DNA of 64,000 bases, taken from NCBI RefSeq assembly GCF_001580615.1, contig NZ_LHZC01000055.1, positions 62,001 through 126,000 on the forward strand, written 5' to 3'. Origin of the DNA: Acetobacter malorum. Its GTDB lineage: Bacteria; Pseudomonadota; Alphaproteobacteria; Acetobacterales; Acetobacteraceae. Below the pieces are notes generated by a model, which was given only the letters and a program-made list of their open reading frames with translations, was not told the DNA's origin and did no database searches. Positions 27,050 to 36,124 of the stretch are shown piece after piece; position 1 is the first letter of the stretch, and each line of letters starts with the position of its first letter. Made by a program: the position numbers and the translations under genes.

Positions 27050-27868
27050 TCAGTCCTCTCCGAGCACAAACCGTTCAATGCCTTTGGCAAACCCATCCTC
27101 TTCAGAAGACGCAGTTGTCCATGTGGCGCTGGTTTGCACGCTTTCTGTCGCCTGCCCCATGGCAATGGAGGTGCCACTGGCGCGGAACATCAGCACATCA
27201 TTTGGCTGATCCCCAACGGTGAGCATGGCGGTGGCGGGTATGTTCAGCAGGCGTTCCAGCGTGTGGACAACGCCGCCTTTGTTGGCATCCGGGTGGGTGA
27301 TGTCAACATAATAGGGTTGAGACAGGGCGGCGGAAGCCGAGGCCCCCAGCTCCTGCGCCAGCGTGTTGGCCACGCGGCGCATCAGCTCCGCATCATCACT
27401 CACACCGGTAATCTTGATCACATCATCCAGCACGTCATCATAAGAACTGGTGACGCGGGGCGGGAATTTGACTGTCCATTGCTCCCGCGCCACGTGCGGC
27501 GCGGAGGCATCCGGCACCAGCCAGTCCTGCGAAGTATAAACCCACGCGGGCACACCGTGCTCTTTCAGCAAAGCGAGAGTTTTTTCCGCAACCGTACGGG
27601 GCAGGCGCAGGGCACTGATAAGGTGCATATCCGGCCGCACCATCATGCCGCCGTTAAAGCCTGCCAGCGGGGTTGTCAGCCCTAGTGGCTCAATGAGCAT
27701 GGCCATGCCACGGGGTGGCCTGCCGGATGTAATGGCAAACAGAATATCCCGCGCCCGCAAGGCCTGCACGGCCCGGATAGCACGCGGGGTGAGAATTTTC
27801 TCCCGCGTGACCAGTGTGCCATCCACATCAGCCAGCACCAGCCGGATGTCATGCGGCGGGCGGGGCAT
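27050..27868 (-). CDS. Cof-type HAD-IIB phosphatase (second of pair)
   Basis: 272-residue haloacid-dehalogenase hydrolase of the Cof/IIB type. The nucleophile and general acid are in VLADVDGTLV (DVDGT at 14-18), and the C-terminal VGDQPNDVLMFRASG supplies the metal-binding aspartates. The large C2 cap between them marks the IIB class, which mostly dephosphorylates sugar phosphates. It is separated by three bases from an upstream paralogue and by four from pgl, so it is translationally linked with the operon. The substrate is unknown; a pentose-phosphate intermediate is a reasonable guess. Confidence 0.9.
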   Translation of the reverse strand: MPRPPHDIRLVLADVDGTLVTREKILTPRAIRAVQALRARDILFAITSGRPPRGMAMLIEPLGLTTPLAGFNGGMMVRPDMHLISALRLPRTVAEKTLALLKEHGVPAWVYTSQDWLVPDASAPHVAREQWTVKFPPRVTSSYDDVLDDVIKITGVSDDAELMRRVANTLAQELGASASAALSQPYYVDITHPDANKGGVVHTLERLLNIPATAMLTVGDQPNDVLMFRASGTSIAMGQATESVQTSATWTTASSEEDGFAKGIERFVLGED

Positions 27869-27871
27869 GGG

Positions 27872-28786
27872 TCAGGCCCCGGCGGGCGTGCCGGGGGATG
27901 CGGCAGGCGCGCTGGCGGGGTGATCGTTCAGGGAGACCGCACGGGGCAGCACAAGGGTTTCAATGGCTTTGGACCAGCCTTCATCCGTATTGGCGGCTGT
28001 CACAAAATGGGCCTGCGCGGCCACACCTTCGGAGGCCTGCCCCATGGCGATGGCAAGGCCTGCGACTTTGAACATCGGCACATCGTTGTCCATATCGCCA
28101 ATGCAGGCCACTTCGGAAGGATCAACCCCGTAGAACTCTGCCAGATGGCGCAGGGCGTTGCCCTTGTTGGCATCCAGCGGGGTAATATCAAGGAACCACT
28201 GGCTGGAGCGGGCAACACTTGCGCGGCCTTCCAGCAGCATCCCAATTTCGGCTTCCTGCCGGGCAACGGCATCATAATCGGCAGAGGAGCCGGTGATTTT
28301 GCCAATACCGGTGGTGGAGCCTGCAAAGCTGGAGACGATCTGCGGGTCCATACGCACGGCTTTGCGTTCCGGCTCCACATACGCACCGGTGGGGTTATCC
28401 ACCAGCCATTCATGCCCACGGAACAGCCAGGCATCCAGATTATGCACTTTCAGCATATCCAGCGCGTCCTGCACCGCTCCCGGGTCCAGTGCCAGCTGGG
28501 AGCGCACCGTGCGGTCGGCATTGAAGATTGTGCCGCCATTTAACGCGCCATACGGCGTGTGCAGGCCGAGCACATCAAAATACATCTCAATCCCGCCCGG
28601 CGGGCGGCTGCTGACGAGGCACAGCGGAATACCCGCGTCTTTCAGCGCCTGCACGGCGGCCAGCGTGTGGTGCGTGACCTGCTTTTCCGGGGTCAGCAAG
28701 GTGCCGTCCATATCGGATACCACCAGCTTGATGCGAGACGCCGGGGGCGCAAGAGCGGCGTGAAGGGCGTTATCGGTAACCGTCAT
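27872..28786 (-). CDS. Cof-type HAD-IIB phosphatase (first of pair)
   Basis: 304-residue HAD-IIB protein, a paralogue of the next gene. LVVSDMDGTLLTPEK places the catalytic aspartates at 25 and 27; CIGDMDNDVPMFKVAGLAIAM is the C-terminal metal site. It has an extra Ala/Pro-rich tail. The shared segments PLDANKGNALRHL and (in the paralogue) HPDANKGGVVHTL show that the two arose by duplication. It follows gnd after a 45-base gap. Presumed cytosolic sugar-phosphate phosphatase; substrate not shown by sequence. Confidence 0.9.
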   Translation of the reverse strand: MTVTDNALHAALAPPASRIKLVVSDMDGTLLTPEKQVTHHTLAAVQALKDAGIPLCLVSSRPPGGIEMYFDVLGLHTPYGALNGGTIFNADRTVRSQLALDPGAVQDALDMLKVHNLDAWLFRGHEWLVDNPTGAYVEPERKAVRMDPQIVSSFAGSTTGIGKITGSSADYDAVARQEAEIGMLLEGRASVARSSQWFLDITPLDANKGNALRHLAEFYGVDPSEVACIGDMDNDVPMFKVAGLAIAMGQASEGVAAQAHFVTAANTDEGWSKAIETLVLPRAVSLNDHPASAPAASPGTPAGA

Positions 28787-28831
28787 GCTGCGTCTGCGCT
28801 CCCAGTGTTAAGCATGTGCTAAAATACGCAC

Positions 28832-29830
28832 TTAGTCTTTTGTTTCAACGTGTCCACCAAAGCCATACCGCATGGCAGACAGCACTTTTTCCGAGAACGT
28901 GTTGCCAGAGCGGGAGCGGAAGCGGGTGAAGAGCGCTGCCGTCATCACCGGCACGGGCACGGCTTCTTCAATCGCGGCTTCAATCGTCCAGCGGCCTTCC
29001 CCGGAATCATTCACTTCCCCGGAGAATTCGGAGAGGGACTCATTCTTGGTCAGCGCCTGTGCCGTCAGATCCAGCAGCCAGGAGGAGACAACGCTGCCAC
29101 GCCGCCAGACTTCCGCAATATCCGCCATGTTGAGCGAGAAGCGTTCATCTTCCGGCAGCAGCGGGGCGTCCTTGCGGTACATCACGTCAAAGCCTTCGGC
29201 AAAGGCCTGCATCATGCCGTATTCAATGCCGTTATGGACCATTTTGACAAAATGGCCGGAGCCTGCCGGGCCGCAATACAGGTAGCCCTGCTCGGCGCGC
29301 GGGTCCACGCCCTCACGGTCACGGCCGGGGGTGCGCGGAATATCGCCAATGCCGGGGGCAAGGGCGGACAGGATGGGGTCGATATGTTCAGCAGCTTCCT
29401 TCGCGCCGCCGTACATCATGCAGTAGCCGCGTTCCAGGCCCCACACGCCGCCGGAGGTGCCGACATCAATATAATCAATGCCTTTTTCAGCCAGCGTTTT
29501 GGCGCGGCGGATATCGTCCTTGTAGTAGGTGTTGCCACCATCAATCACAATATCGCCGCGCTGCATCAGGCCGCCCAGAGACATCACGGTTTCTTCCGTA
29601 ATCTCACCAGCCGGGAGCATGGACCAGACAATGCGCTTCGGGCCTGCCAGTTTTTCCACCACATCCGTCAGGCTGCTGGCGCCAACGGCACGACTGGCGT
29701 CCGCACGGGCCACCACTTTTTCAACAGCTGCGGGGTCACGGTCATAGACCACCACGTCATGTCCATGCCGTGTGAGGCGGACGGCAATATTGCCGCCCAT
29801 TCTGCCAAGCCCGACGATGCCGATCTGCAT
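28832..29830 (-). CDS. gnd: 6-phosphogluconate dehydrogenase, decarboxylating (short type)
   Basis: 332-residue enzyme of the short GntZ/YqeC-like class that turns 6-phosphogluconate into ribulose-5-phosphate and CO2 with NAD(P)+. The Rossmann motif [13 protein letters not shown] is at residues 7-19, [10 protein letters not shown] marks the substrate side, and [19 protein letters not shown] carries the catalytic lysine. The protein is about 130 residues shorter than the classical E. coli Gnd, which is normal for this class; that class often prefers NAD+. It sits between tal-pgi (48-base gap) and the HAD pair in the operon. Confidence 0.95.
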   Translation of the reverse strand: MQIGIVGLGRMGGNIAVRLTRHGHDVVVYDRDPAAVEKVVARADASRAVGASSLTDVVEKLAGPKRIVWSMLPAGEITEETVMSLGGLMQRGDIVIDGGNTYYKDDIRRAKTLAEKGIDYIDVGTSGGVWGLERGYCMMYGGAKEAAEHIDPILSALAPGIGDIPRTPGRDREGVDPRAEQGYLYCGPAGSGHFVKMVHNGIEYGMMQAFAEGFDVMYRKDAPLLPEDERFSLNMADIAEVWRRGSVVSSWLLDLTAQALTKNESLSEFSGEVNDSGEGRWTIEAAIEEAVPVPVMTAALFTRFRSRSGNTFSEKVLSAMRYGFGGHVETKD

Positions 29831-29846
29831 ACTCAGTTTTTCCTTA

Positions 29847-29868
29847 TCGTGTCTTAATCGTATCTTAA
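29847..29868. repeat. two tandem 11-bp repeats between tal-pgi and gnd
   Basis: TCGTGTCTTAA followed directly by TCGTATCTTAA, one mismatch, in the 48-base intercistronic gap. Role unknown; could be chance. Confidence 0.5.
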
Positions 29869-29878
29869 ACCGTGTGTT

Positions 29879-32734
29879 TTACAGGGCGCCGTGCAGCGCA
29901 GTGGCCAGAGCGGCCAGACCGTCTTTCAGAGAGCCGTGGATGTGCACGCGCAGGGCGCGGCGGCCCCGTTCGGCCAGAACGTCAAAGTCGCCACGGGCCT
30001 GTGCGGCTTTCACCACCCCAAAGCTGTAGTTGGCACCCGGCACCGGCAGATCCTTCGCGTCATCCGCCGTAATCTGCAGGAACACGCCCGTGTTGGGTCC
30101 GCCTTTGTAGGCCTGCCCCGTGGAGTGCAGGAAGCGTGGGCCAAACTCTGCCGCCGTGGCAATGGTCTTGGCATCACGGATTTTCAGCCGGGTGTGCTGG
30201 ATCCATTCCATCGTCGCACGGTCACGCTCGATATAGGCCAGCAGACCCACATAATCGCCCGCTTTCACGCGGTCGAAATGGGCTTTCAGAATAGCTTCCG
30301 CGCTGTCCCCTTTCAGGGCTTTGGCGTTGGCCGGGTCCGCAAAAAAGGAGAACGACCCGTGCTGCGCAAACGGCTGCTCAGCAGGGAGTTTGCCGGTCTC
30401 GTTATAGGCATCGGTCAGCTTGCGGGTTTCCAACTTGCTGGCTTCCACATCCGGCTGATCAAACGGGTCAATCCCCAGGAACGCCCCGGCCACAGCCGTT
30501 GCAATCTCCCAGCGGAAGAATTCCTGCGCAATCTGGCGCTTGCTGTGCAGATTGATGGTGATAACCGGCTGCCCGGCATCAATCAGCGTGGCAATGGCTT
30601 CATCCTGCTCATGCCGGTGCTCGGGCACCAGACGCAGGTAAACAAACAGACGGTCTGCGCCGTAGCGTTTGGGGCCACCCAGTGTTTCATCATCAATGGG
30701 GATGATGCCCTTGCCGTGCTTGCCGGTGGATTCAGCAATCAGCTGCTCCATCCATGCGCCAAAATCGGCAATCTGCGGCGTGGCGATAATGCTCAGCTTG
30801 TCCCGCCCGAACTGCGTTGCGGCCACACCCATAATAGTGCCCAGTGTCACACCGGGGTTCTGGGCTGGCGGCACGCTGGCGTCGCTCATGCGCACGCCGC
30901 GCAGGGCGTCTTCCAGGAACAGCTTCAGCGGCAGGCCAGCCGCAGCGGCAGGCACCATGCCGAAGTTGGACAGCACGGAATAGCGGCCACCAATCTGCGG
31001 GTCGCCTGCAAAAATCTTCCAGAAGCCGTCTTTTTTAGCCAGCGCTTCCAGCTTGGAGCCGGGATCGGTAATGGCTACAAAGTGGGACCCAGCCTTTTCA
31101 CCCAGTGCGCGTTTGGCAAGGTCATGGAAGTAGGCGAGCATGATGTTCGGCTCAAGCGTGCCACCGGATTTGGAAGCGACGATGAACAGCGTGTTCGCCG
31201 GGTCAATCTTTTTTTCAAACGTGGCAACCTGCTGCGGGTCCGTGCTGTCCAGCACATACAGGTGGCCAAAGCCTTCATGCTTGCCAAAGGTCATGGCCAG
31301 CACTTCCGGCCCAAGGCTGGAGCCCCCCATGCCCATCAGCAGAACCTGCTGGAAGTTGCGGGCTTTCACTTCTGCCTGAAAGCTTTCCAGCTCGGACAGG
31401 TGGGCCAGACGGTCTTCAACAATGTTGAGCCAGTTCAGCCACTTGCTTTCCGGGCCATTGGTCCAGACGGAGGCATCCCTGTTCCACAGCTTGCGGATGG
31501 TGCCGTCTTTACGCCATGCCGTCAGCCCTTTCTGCACCGCTTCTTCCAGCGGGGCGGGGAGGCTGGTCTTCATGTCGGTCAGCTTGTCACCCAGCATGGC
31601 CTGCTGTTTGGCGGCGACCGAGCCGAGCAGGCTGTCAAACGCTTCCTCAAAAGAGGTCACGCCTTCATCCACCAGTGTGGCGGTCACGCCGTCCAGATCC
31701 AGCTTCAGCCGTTCGGCTTCATTCATCACGTGGCGGGCGTCATCAAGGCCGGCCATCAGCGTTTCGGACACGGTGCCGTGGTCACGGAATGCATCCATGG
31801 TGGCAGGCGGCACGGTGTTGACGGTGTGCGGGCCAATCAGACTGTCCACATACAGCACGTCGCTATAGGCTTTGTCCTTGGTGCCGGTGGAGGCCCACAG
31901 CAGGCGCTGCGGCTGGGCACCAGCGGCTTCCAGAGCCTTCCAGCGCGGGGTCTGCATCATTTCCTGCCAGTAGCCATAGGCCACCTTGGCGTTGGCAATG
32001 GCGACCTTACCGCGCAGGGCTTTCAGGGCGTCTGCGTCTTTGTCACCCGCTTTCACGCGGCGATCAATTTCGCCATCAATCTTGCCGTCAATGCGGCTGA
32101 CGAAGAAGGAGGCGACGGACGCGACTTTGGACAGGTCACCGCCCTTTTTCTGCAGGTCTTCAAGCCCCAGCAGCCACGCATCTACCACAGCTTTGTAAGC
32201 AGAGAGCGCGAAAATCAGCGTGACGTTGACGTTGATGCCCGCAGCAATGGTCTGCCTGATGGCGGGGATGCTTTCCGGCGTGGCCGGAATTTTGATCATC
32301 AGGTTGGGTTCAGCCACATCGGCCCACAGGCGCTGGGCTTCATGCGCTGTGCCTTTTTCGTCCCGCGCCAGATAGGGGGAGACTTCAAGGCTGACAAACC
32401 CGTCTTTCTTGTGGGTGGCCTCATACACCGGAGCCAGAACATGGGCTGCGGTCTTGATGTCCCGCACGGCCAGCTTTTCATACAAAGCACCGGGGGAGAC
32501 ATTGTCATGCGCCAGAACATCGCGGATCTGCGCGTCATATTCCGTGCCTTCCCCCATAGCCTTCTGGAAAATGGCCGGGTTGGAGGTCACACCACGAATA
32601 TCGTCGTCCTGCACAAGGCGTGCCAGAGAGCCGTCTTCAACAAAGGAGCGGCGGATGAAGTCAAGCCACGGAGACTGCTGGACCGAGGCAAGGCCCCGCA
32701 GCGGGTTGGCACCTTTAGAAGAAGAGGCAGTCAT
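29879..32734 (-). CDS. tal-pgi: fused transaldolase and glucose-6-phosphate isomerase
   Basis: About 951-residue fusion. The N-terminal third is transaldolase: GVTSNPAIFQKA near the start and the Schiff-base lysine in NLMIKIPATPES (about residue 148 from the chosen start). The rest is glucose-6-phosphate isomerase, with LLMGMGGSSLGPEVLAM, IVASKSGGTLEPNIML and ESTGKHGKGIIPID. It links the non-oxidative pentose-phosphate branch to glucose-6-phosphate in one chain. Such fusions are known in acetic acid bacteria. The start at 32734 is preferred to the ATG at 32743 because AAAGG is nine bases upstream of the former and touches the latter. It follows tkt after 86 bases containing a strong hairpin. 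Confidence 0.97.
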   Translation of the reverse strand: MTASSSKGANPLRGLASVQQSPWLDFIRRSFVEDGSLARLVQDDDIRGVTSNPAIFQKAMGEGTEYDAQIRDVLAHDNVSPGALYEKLAVRDIKTAAHVLAPVYEATHKKDGFVSLEVSPYLARDEKGTAHEAQRLWADVAEPNLMIKIPATPESIPAIRQTIAAGINVNVTLIFALSAYKAVVDAWLLGLEDLQKKGGDLSKVASVASFFVSRIDGKIDGEIDRRVKAGDKDADALKALRGKVAIANAKVAYGYWQEMMQTPRWKALEAAGAQPQRLLWASTGTKDKAYSDVLYVDSLIGPHTVNTVPPATMDAFRDHGTVSETLMAGLDDARHVMNEAERLKLDLDGVTATLVDEGVTSFEEAFDSLLGSVAAKQQAMLGDKLTDMKTSLPAPLEEAVQKGLTAWRKDGTIRKLWNRDASVWTNGPESKWLNWLNIVEDRLAHLSELESFQAEVKARNFQQVLLMGMGGSSLGPEVLAMTFGKHEGFGHLYVLDSTDPQQVATFEKKIDPANTLFIVASKSGGTLEPNIMLAYFHDLAKRALGEKAGSHFVAITDPGSKLEALAKKDGFWKIFAGDPQIGGRYSVLSNFGMVPAAAAGLPLKLFLEDALRGVRMSDASVPPAQNPGVTLGTIMGVAATQFGRDKLSIIATPQIADFGAWMEQLIAESTGKHGKGIIPIDDETLGGPKRYGADRLFVYLRLVPEHRHEQDEAIATLIDAGQPVITINLHSKRQIAQEFFRWEIATAVAGAFLGIDPFDQPDVEASKLETRKLTDAYNETGKLPAEQPFAQHGSFSFFADPANAKALKGDSAEAILKAHFDRVKAGDYVGLLAYIERDRATMEWIQHTRLKIRDAKTIATAAEFGPRFLHSTGQAYKGGPNTGVFLQITADDAKDLPVPGANYSFGVVKAAQARGDFDVLAERGRRALRVHIHGSLKDGLAALATALHGAL

Positions 32735-32755
32735 GCTTGGCATCCTTTCTGCACA

Positions 32756-32785
32756 CCGCCCGGCCTTTCAGACTGAACCGGGCGG
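32756..32785 (-). promoter_or_regulatory. intercistronic hairpin between tkt and tal-pgi
   Basis: Perfect 8-bp GC stem (32756-32763 with 32778-32785) and 14-nt loop, with no T tract, so read-through is expected. It may protect the upstream tkt message or set relative expression of the two genes. Confidence 0.6.
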
Positions 32786-32820
32786 CATAGAAGCATCTAC
32801 TATCGTATGAAGCTGCGGCC

Positions 32821-34923
32821 TCAGCCCACCTGACGGCGGGCTGCGTCCAGCACTGCTTCCGGCGTAAAGCCGAATTTCTTCGCCAGCTGACCAGCCGGAG
32901 CAGAGGCCCCGAAGCCGCGCATGGCGATAATTTCACCCGTTGGGCCCGCATAGCGGTCCCAGCCGATGGGGGAGCCGGCTTCAATCGTCACGCGGCCCGT
33001 GACGGAAGGCGGTAGCACCGTATCACGGTAAGATTGTGGCTGTGATTCAAACACTTCCCAGCTCGGCAGGGAGACCACGCGGGCCGGGATGCCGTCTTTT
33101 GTCAGCGCTTCATACGCGGAGACCGCCACAGAAAGCTCACTGCCGGAGGCAATCAGAATGACCTTCGGCGTCTCTTTGCTGTCGGCCAGAATGTAGCCGC
33201 CTTTTGCCGCGCCGGAGGCCGGGGCAAAGCGCGTGCGGTCCAGCGTGGGCAGGTTCTGGCGGCTGAGGGCCAGTGCCACCGGGCCATCCTGCTTGGCAAT
33301 CAGGTAGCGCCAGACTTCGGCCACTTCATTCGCGTCACCGGGGCGGAAAATGGTCATGCCCGGTGTGGCGCGCAGCTGCACAAGCTGTTCGATAGGCTGA
33401 TGCGTCGGGCCGTCTTCCCCCACGCCGATGGAATCATGCGTGAAGATGTAGGTCACCGGCTGGTGCATCAGGGCGGAAAGCCGGATGGGGGCCTTCATGT
33501 AATCAGAGAAGATCAGGAACCCGGCGCAGAAGGGACGCAGGCCATACAGGGCCATGCCGTTTACAATCGCGCCCATGGCATGCTCACGCACACCAAAATG
33601 GAAGTTCCGCCCACCGTAGGACCCACCCCATGCCGCAGGCTGGAAGCTTTCCTCGCCTTTCAGATTGGTTTTGGTGGAGGGTGCGAGGTCAGCCGAACCA
33701 CCCAGCAGCCAGGGCAGGCGGCCAGCCACAGCGTTCAGCACTTCACCAGAGCTGGCGCGGGAGGCGATACCTTTTTCACTGGCTTCATAAACCGGGATCT
33801 GTGCGTCCCAGCCTTCCGGCAGTTTGCCGCCCAGAATGGCATCCAGTTCAGCTGCCAGTTCCGGGTGGGCCGTGTGATACTCGGCAAACAGCTTTTCCCA
33901 TGCGGCGCGGGCTTTGGCGCCGCGCGTGCCCATGCCGTCCTGCATGTGGGTCTGCACGCCGTCCGGCACATAGAAGCTCTGGTCTTCCGGCCAGCCATAG
34001 GCTTTTTTGGTCTCGCGAATTTCTTCCGCACCCAGCGGTTCACCATGCGCTGCGGCGGTGCCAGCCTTATGCGGCGCACCCCATGCAATGACGGAGTGGA
34101 CCAGAATAAAGGTGGGGCGTTCGGTCTCGGCTTTGGCCTGAGCGAGCAGATCCTTCAGGGCAGCGGTATCGTTCGCGTCCTTCAGCACCAGCACCTGCCA
34201 GCCATAGGCGGCAAAGCGGGCGGCAACATCTTCTGTCAGCGCAATGTCGGTGGAGCCTTCAATGGAGATGCGGTTGGCATCATACATCCACACCAGATTA
34301 CCCAGCTTGAGGTGGCCTGCGGTGGAGGCGGCCTCGCTGGAGATGCCTTCCATCATGTCACCATCGCCACACAGCGTGTAAACATGGTGGTTGAACAGCT
34401 CAAAGCCAGGCTTGTTGAAGCGTGCGGCCAGCCATTTTTCCGCCATCGCCATACCGACGGAGTTCCCACAGCCCTGCCCGAGCGGGCCGGTGGTCGTCTC
34501 AACGCCGGTGGTGTGGCCGTATTCCGGGTGGCCGGGGGTTTTGGAATCAAGCTGACGGAACTGCTCAAGGTCAGCAATGGTCAGGGATGGCTCATTGGTC
34601 ACCTTGCCGTTCTTCACCTGCCGCACACCGGCAAGGTAGATCAGCGAATAGATGAGCATGGAGGCATGGCCGATGGACAGCACAAAGCGGTCCCGGTTGG
34701 GCCAGAGCGGGTCTGCCGGGTCGTAGTTCAGAACGTCCTGCCACAGGGTATAGGCAACCGGAGCCAGCGCCATGGCTGTGCCGGGGTGGCCTGAATTGGC
34801 TTTCTGAACCCCATCCATAGAGAGCGTGCGGATGGTGTTAATGCACAGGTTATCGAGGTTGGCCGTCCCCCCGGCTTCCAAACCGTTCGGTGCGCGAAGA
34901 GGGGTGGGAAAAGAGGCACGCAT
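32821..34923 (-). CDS. tkt: transketolase
   Basis: 700-residue thiamine-diphosphate enzyme transferring two-carbon units between pentose-, hexose- and erythrose phosphates. ThDP-binding GDGDMMEGISSEA follows the substrate-loop GHPEYGHTTGVETTTGPLGQG; the second ThDP domain shows FGVREHAMGAIVNGMAL and THDSIGVGEDGPTHQPIEQL. Length is typical. A good site (GAAGGATAGG) precedes the ATG. It is the first gene of the minus-strand operon tkt, tal-pgi, gnd, HAD, HAD, pgl, rpiA-gntK, so its upstream region should hold the operon promoter. Confidence 0.97.
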   Translation of the reverse strand: MRASFPTPLRAPNGLEAGGTANLDNLCINTIRTLSMDGVQKANSGHPGTAMALAPVAYTLWQDVLNYDPADPLWPNRDRFVLSIGHASMLIYSLIYLAGVRQVKNGKVTNEPSLTIADLEQFRQLDSKTPGHPEYGHTTGVETTTGPLGQGCGNSVGMAMAEKWLAARFNKPGFELFNHHVYTLCGDGDMMEGISSEAASTAGHLKLGNLVWMYDANRISIEGSTDIALTEDVAARFAAYGWQVLVLKDANDTAALKDLLAQAKAETERPTFILVHSVIAWGAPHKAGTAAAHGEPLGAEEIRETKKAYGWPEDQSFYVPDGVQTHMQDGMGTRGAKARAAWEKLFAEYHTAHPELAAELDAILGGKLPEGWDAQIPVYEASEKGIASRASSGEVLNAVAGRLPWLLGGSADLAPSTKTNLKGEESFQPAAWGGSYGGRNFHFGVREHAMGAIVNGMALYGLRPFCAGFLIFSDYMKAPIRLSALMHQPVTYIFTHDSIGVGEDGPTHQPIEQLVQLRATPGMTIFRPGDANEVAEVWRYLIAKQDGPVALALSRQNLPTLDRTRFAPASGAAKGGYILADSKETPKVILIASGSELSVAVSAYEALTKDGIPARVVSLPSWEVFESQPQSYRDTVLPPSVTGRVTIEAGSPIGWDRYAGPTGEIIAMRGFGASAPAGQLAKKFGFTPEAVLDAARRQVG

Positions 34924-35143
34924 GCTAACCTATCCTTCAGAGTGGACGTTTTTTGTTTTGACCCGGTGAGACCACGCACCGGAGCAGCCGGCAGGAGATC
35001 AGGGTTGTGCACAATCACACGGTCCGGCGTTATTGGGCAAGAGAGCAGGTGCGAGACTCTGCCTCATTCTCTTCGGGTCGGTCGGCCGTTCACTCAGGCT
35101 GTAACGCAGCAGGTGGGGTGGAGGCTGCGTGGGAGGAGAATTG

Positions 35144-35161
35144 AATCTCATTTTTGAGATT
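35144..35161. promoter_or_regulatory. operator-like inverted repeat
   Basis: AATCTCA-TTTT-TGAGATT, a perfect 7-bp inverted repeat with a 4-base centre. Its size fits a dimeric repressor site, about 220 bases upstream of tkt and 345 upstream of the ankyrin gene. It could also be a small RNA hairpin. Confidence 0.4.
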
Positions 35162-35205
35162 ATTCTGGCATGCAAAACGGGCTTTTCTTCTTTCCCACGC
35201 ACACG

Positions 35206-35246
35206 CGGGAGAGCCGGTTTTCCTCCCGTTTTTTGTCGGGGGAGGA
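35206..35246 (+). promoter_or_regulatory. attenuator-like alternative hairpins
   Basis: CGGGAG (35206-35211) pairs with CTCCCG (35223-35228) and is followed by six T, an intrinsic terminator in the plus direction with no upstream plus-strand gene. The 3' arm can instead pair as TCCTCCC (35221-35227) with GGGAGGA (35240-35246), which would break the terminator. Mutually exclusive hairpins of this sort suggest a regulated leader for the ankyrin gene or the end of a small RNA. Confidence 0.4.
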
Positions 35247-35505
35247 TCACAAGGCGTTGCTTTGCAGGCGCTATCACTTGCGCGTGAGGCAACGGAAAGA
35301 GGCGGTTTTTCCCCATGTGCGGGCTTTGGGGGCCGGGGTGGCGTGCCCTCTGCGTCCGGCAGGTCAGCCCCGCCATGGGCAGGAAACGCTGCACAGGCTG
35401 AGGCGTTTGCAGTATAGAGGGCGGCAGTCCATAGCGTCACCCGGTCCGCCGGGCCGGTGGCTGGCGCTGTATTTGAGTTGATAAGAATTTTTCCGGAGGT
35501 CGAGC

Positions 35506-36081
35506 ATGACACAGGTTTCTTCTCAGGACCCGCGTTCTCAGGGCACGCAGACCCCGGGAGCCGGACCTGGGCTCTTTGGTGACTTTACGCAGGAACAGGT
35601 GGAAGCCCTGTTCATCAACGCCGCGCGGGAAGGGGAGGCCGATCTGCTTTCCAGCTTTCTGGACGCGGGGATGGACCCCAACCTGCGGGCGGAAAAAGGC
35701 TACACCCCACTGATTCTGGCCTCCTATAACGGCCACGAGGAAGCTGTCAGCACGTTGCTGGCACGCGGGGCCAAGCCTGATTTGCAGGATGAAAAAGGGG
35801 CGACGGCGCTGGCCGGCGTGGCGTTCAAAGGCTTTCTGCCCATCGCCCGCCTGCTGCTGGATGCGGGGGCGAAGGTCGATGTGCCCAACGCTGTGGGCCG
35901 CACGCCGCTGATGTTTGCCGTCATGTTCGGGCGTGATGACATGGCGAAGCTGCTGCTGAAAGCCGGAGCCAGCCCGACCCACCGTGATGGTGAGGGCCTG
36001 AACGCGCTGGATCTGGCCCAGCGGCAGGGTAATGCGGCCCTTGCGGCGCTGATCAAAGAGCAGAACGCCGGGCAGGCCTAA
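35506..36081 (+). CDS. ankyrin repeat protein
   Basis: 191-residue protein with about four ankyrin repeats from residue 35 to 185, each showing the G-x-TPLxxA or equivalent start: EKGYTPLILASYNGHEEAV, EKGATALAGVAFKGFLPIA, AVGRTPLMFAVMFGRDDMA, and GEGLNALDLAQRQGNAALA. No signal peptide or membrane segment is seen, so it is probably cytosolic and mediates protein contacts. A strong GGAGG lies upstream. No partner gene is suggested by context. It is transcribed toward hisC but separated by a terminator. Confidence 0.92.
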   Translation: MTQVSSQDPRSQGTQTPGAGPGLFGDFTQEQVEALFINAAREGEADLLSSFLDAGMDPNLRAEKGYTPLILASYNGHEEAVSTLLARGAKPDLQDEKGATALAGVAFKGFLPIARLLLDAGAKVDVPNAVGRTPLMFAVMFGRDDMAKLLLKAGASPTHRDGEGLNALDLAQRQGNAALAALIKEQNAGQA

Positions 36082-36124
36082 CGTTTCTCAGGCTTTTCAG
36101 GCGGAAACGCATCGTTTAGGGGTG

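Larger units (their letters stand above)
34924..35505. promoter_or_regulatory. 582-bp divergent region between tkt and the ankyrin gene
   Basis: No protein-coding gene that I can support. It should contain the promoter of the pentose-phosphate operon (minus strand) and that of the ankyrin gene (plus strand). It holds a perfect 7-4-7 inverted repeat at 35144-35161 and a terminator-like plus-strand hairpin at 35206-35234, listed separately. The segment from about 35240 to 35480 is GC-rich and may be transcribed leader. Confidence 0.5.

Noticed and set aside
29891-32776. A 961-codon plus-strand open frame antisense to tal-pgi
   Set aside because: The minus-strand frame holds complete transaldolase and isomerase motifs. 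The antisense protein is His/Gln/Arg-rich with no motif, typical of a shadow frame.
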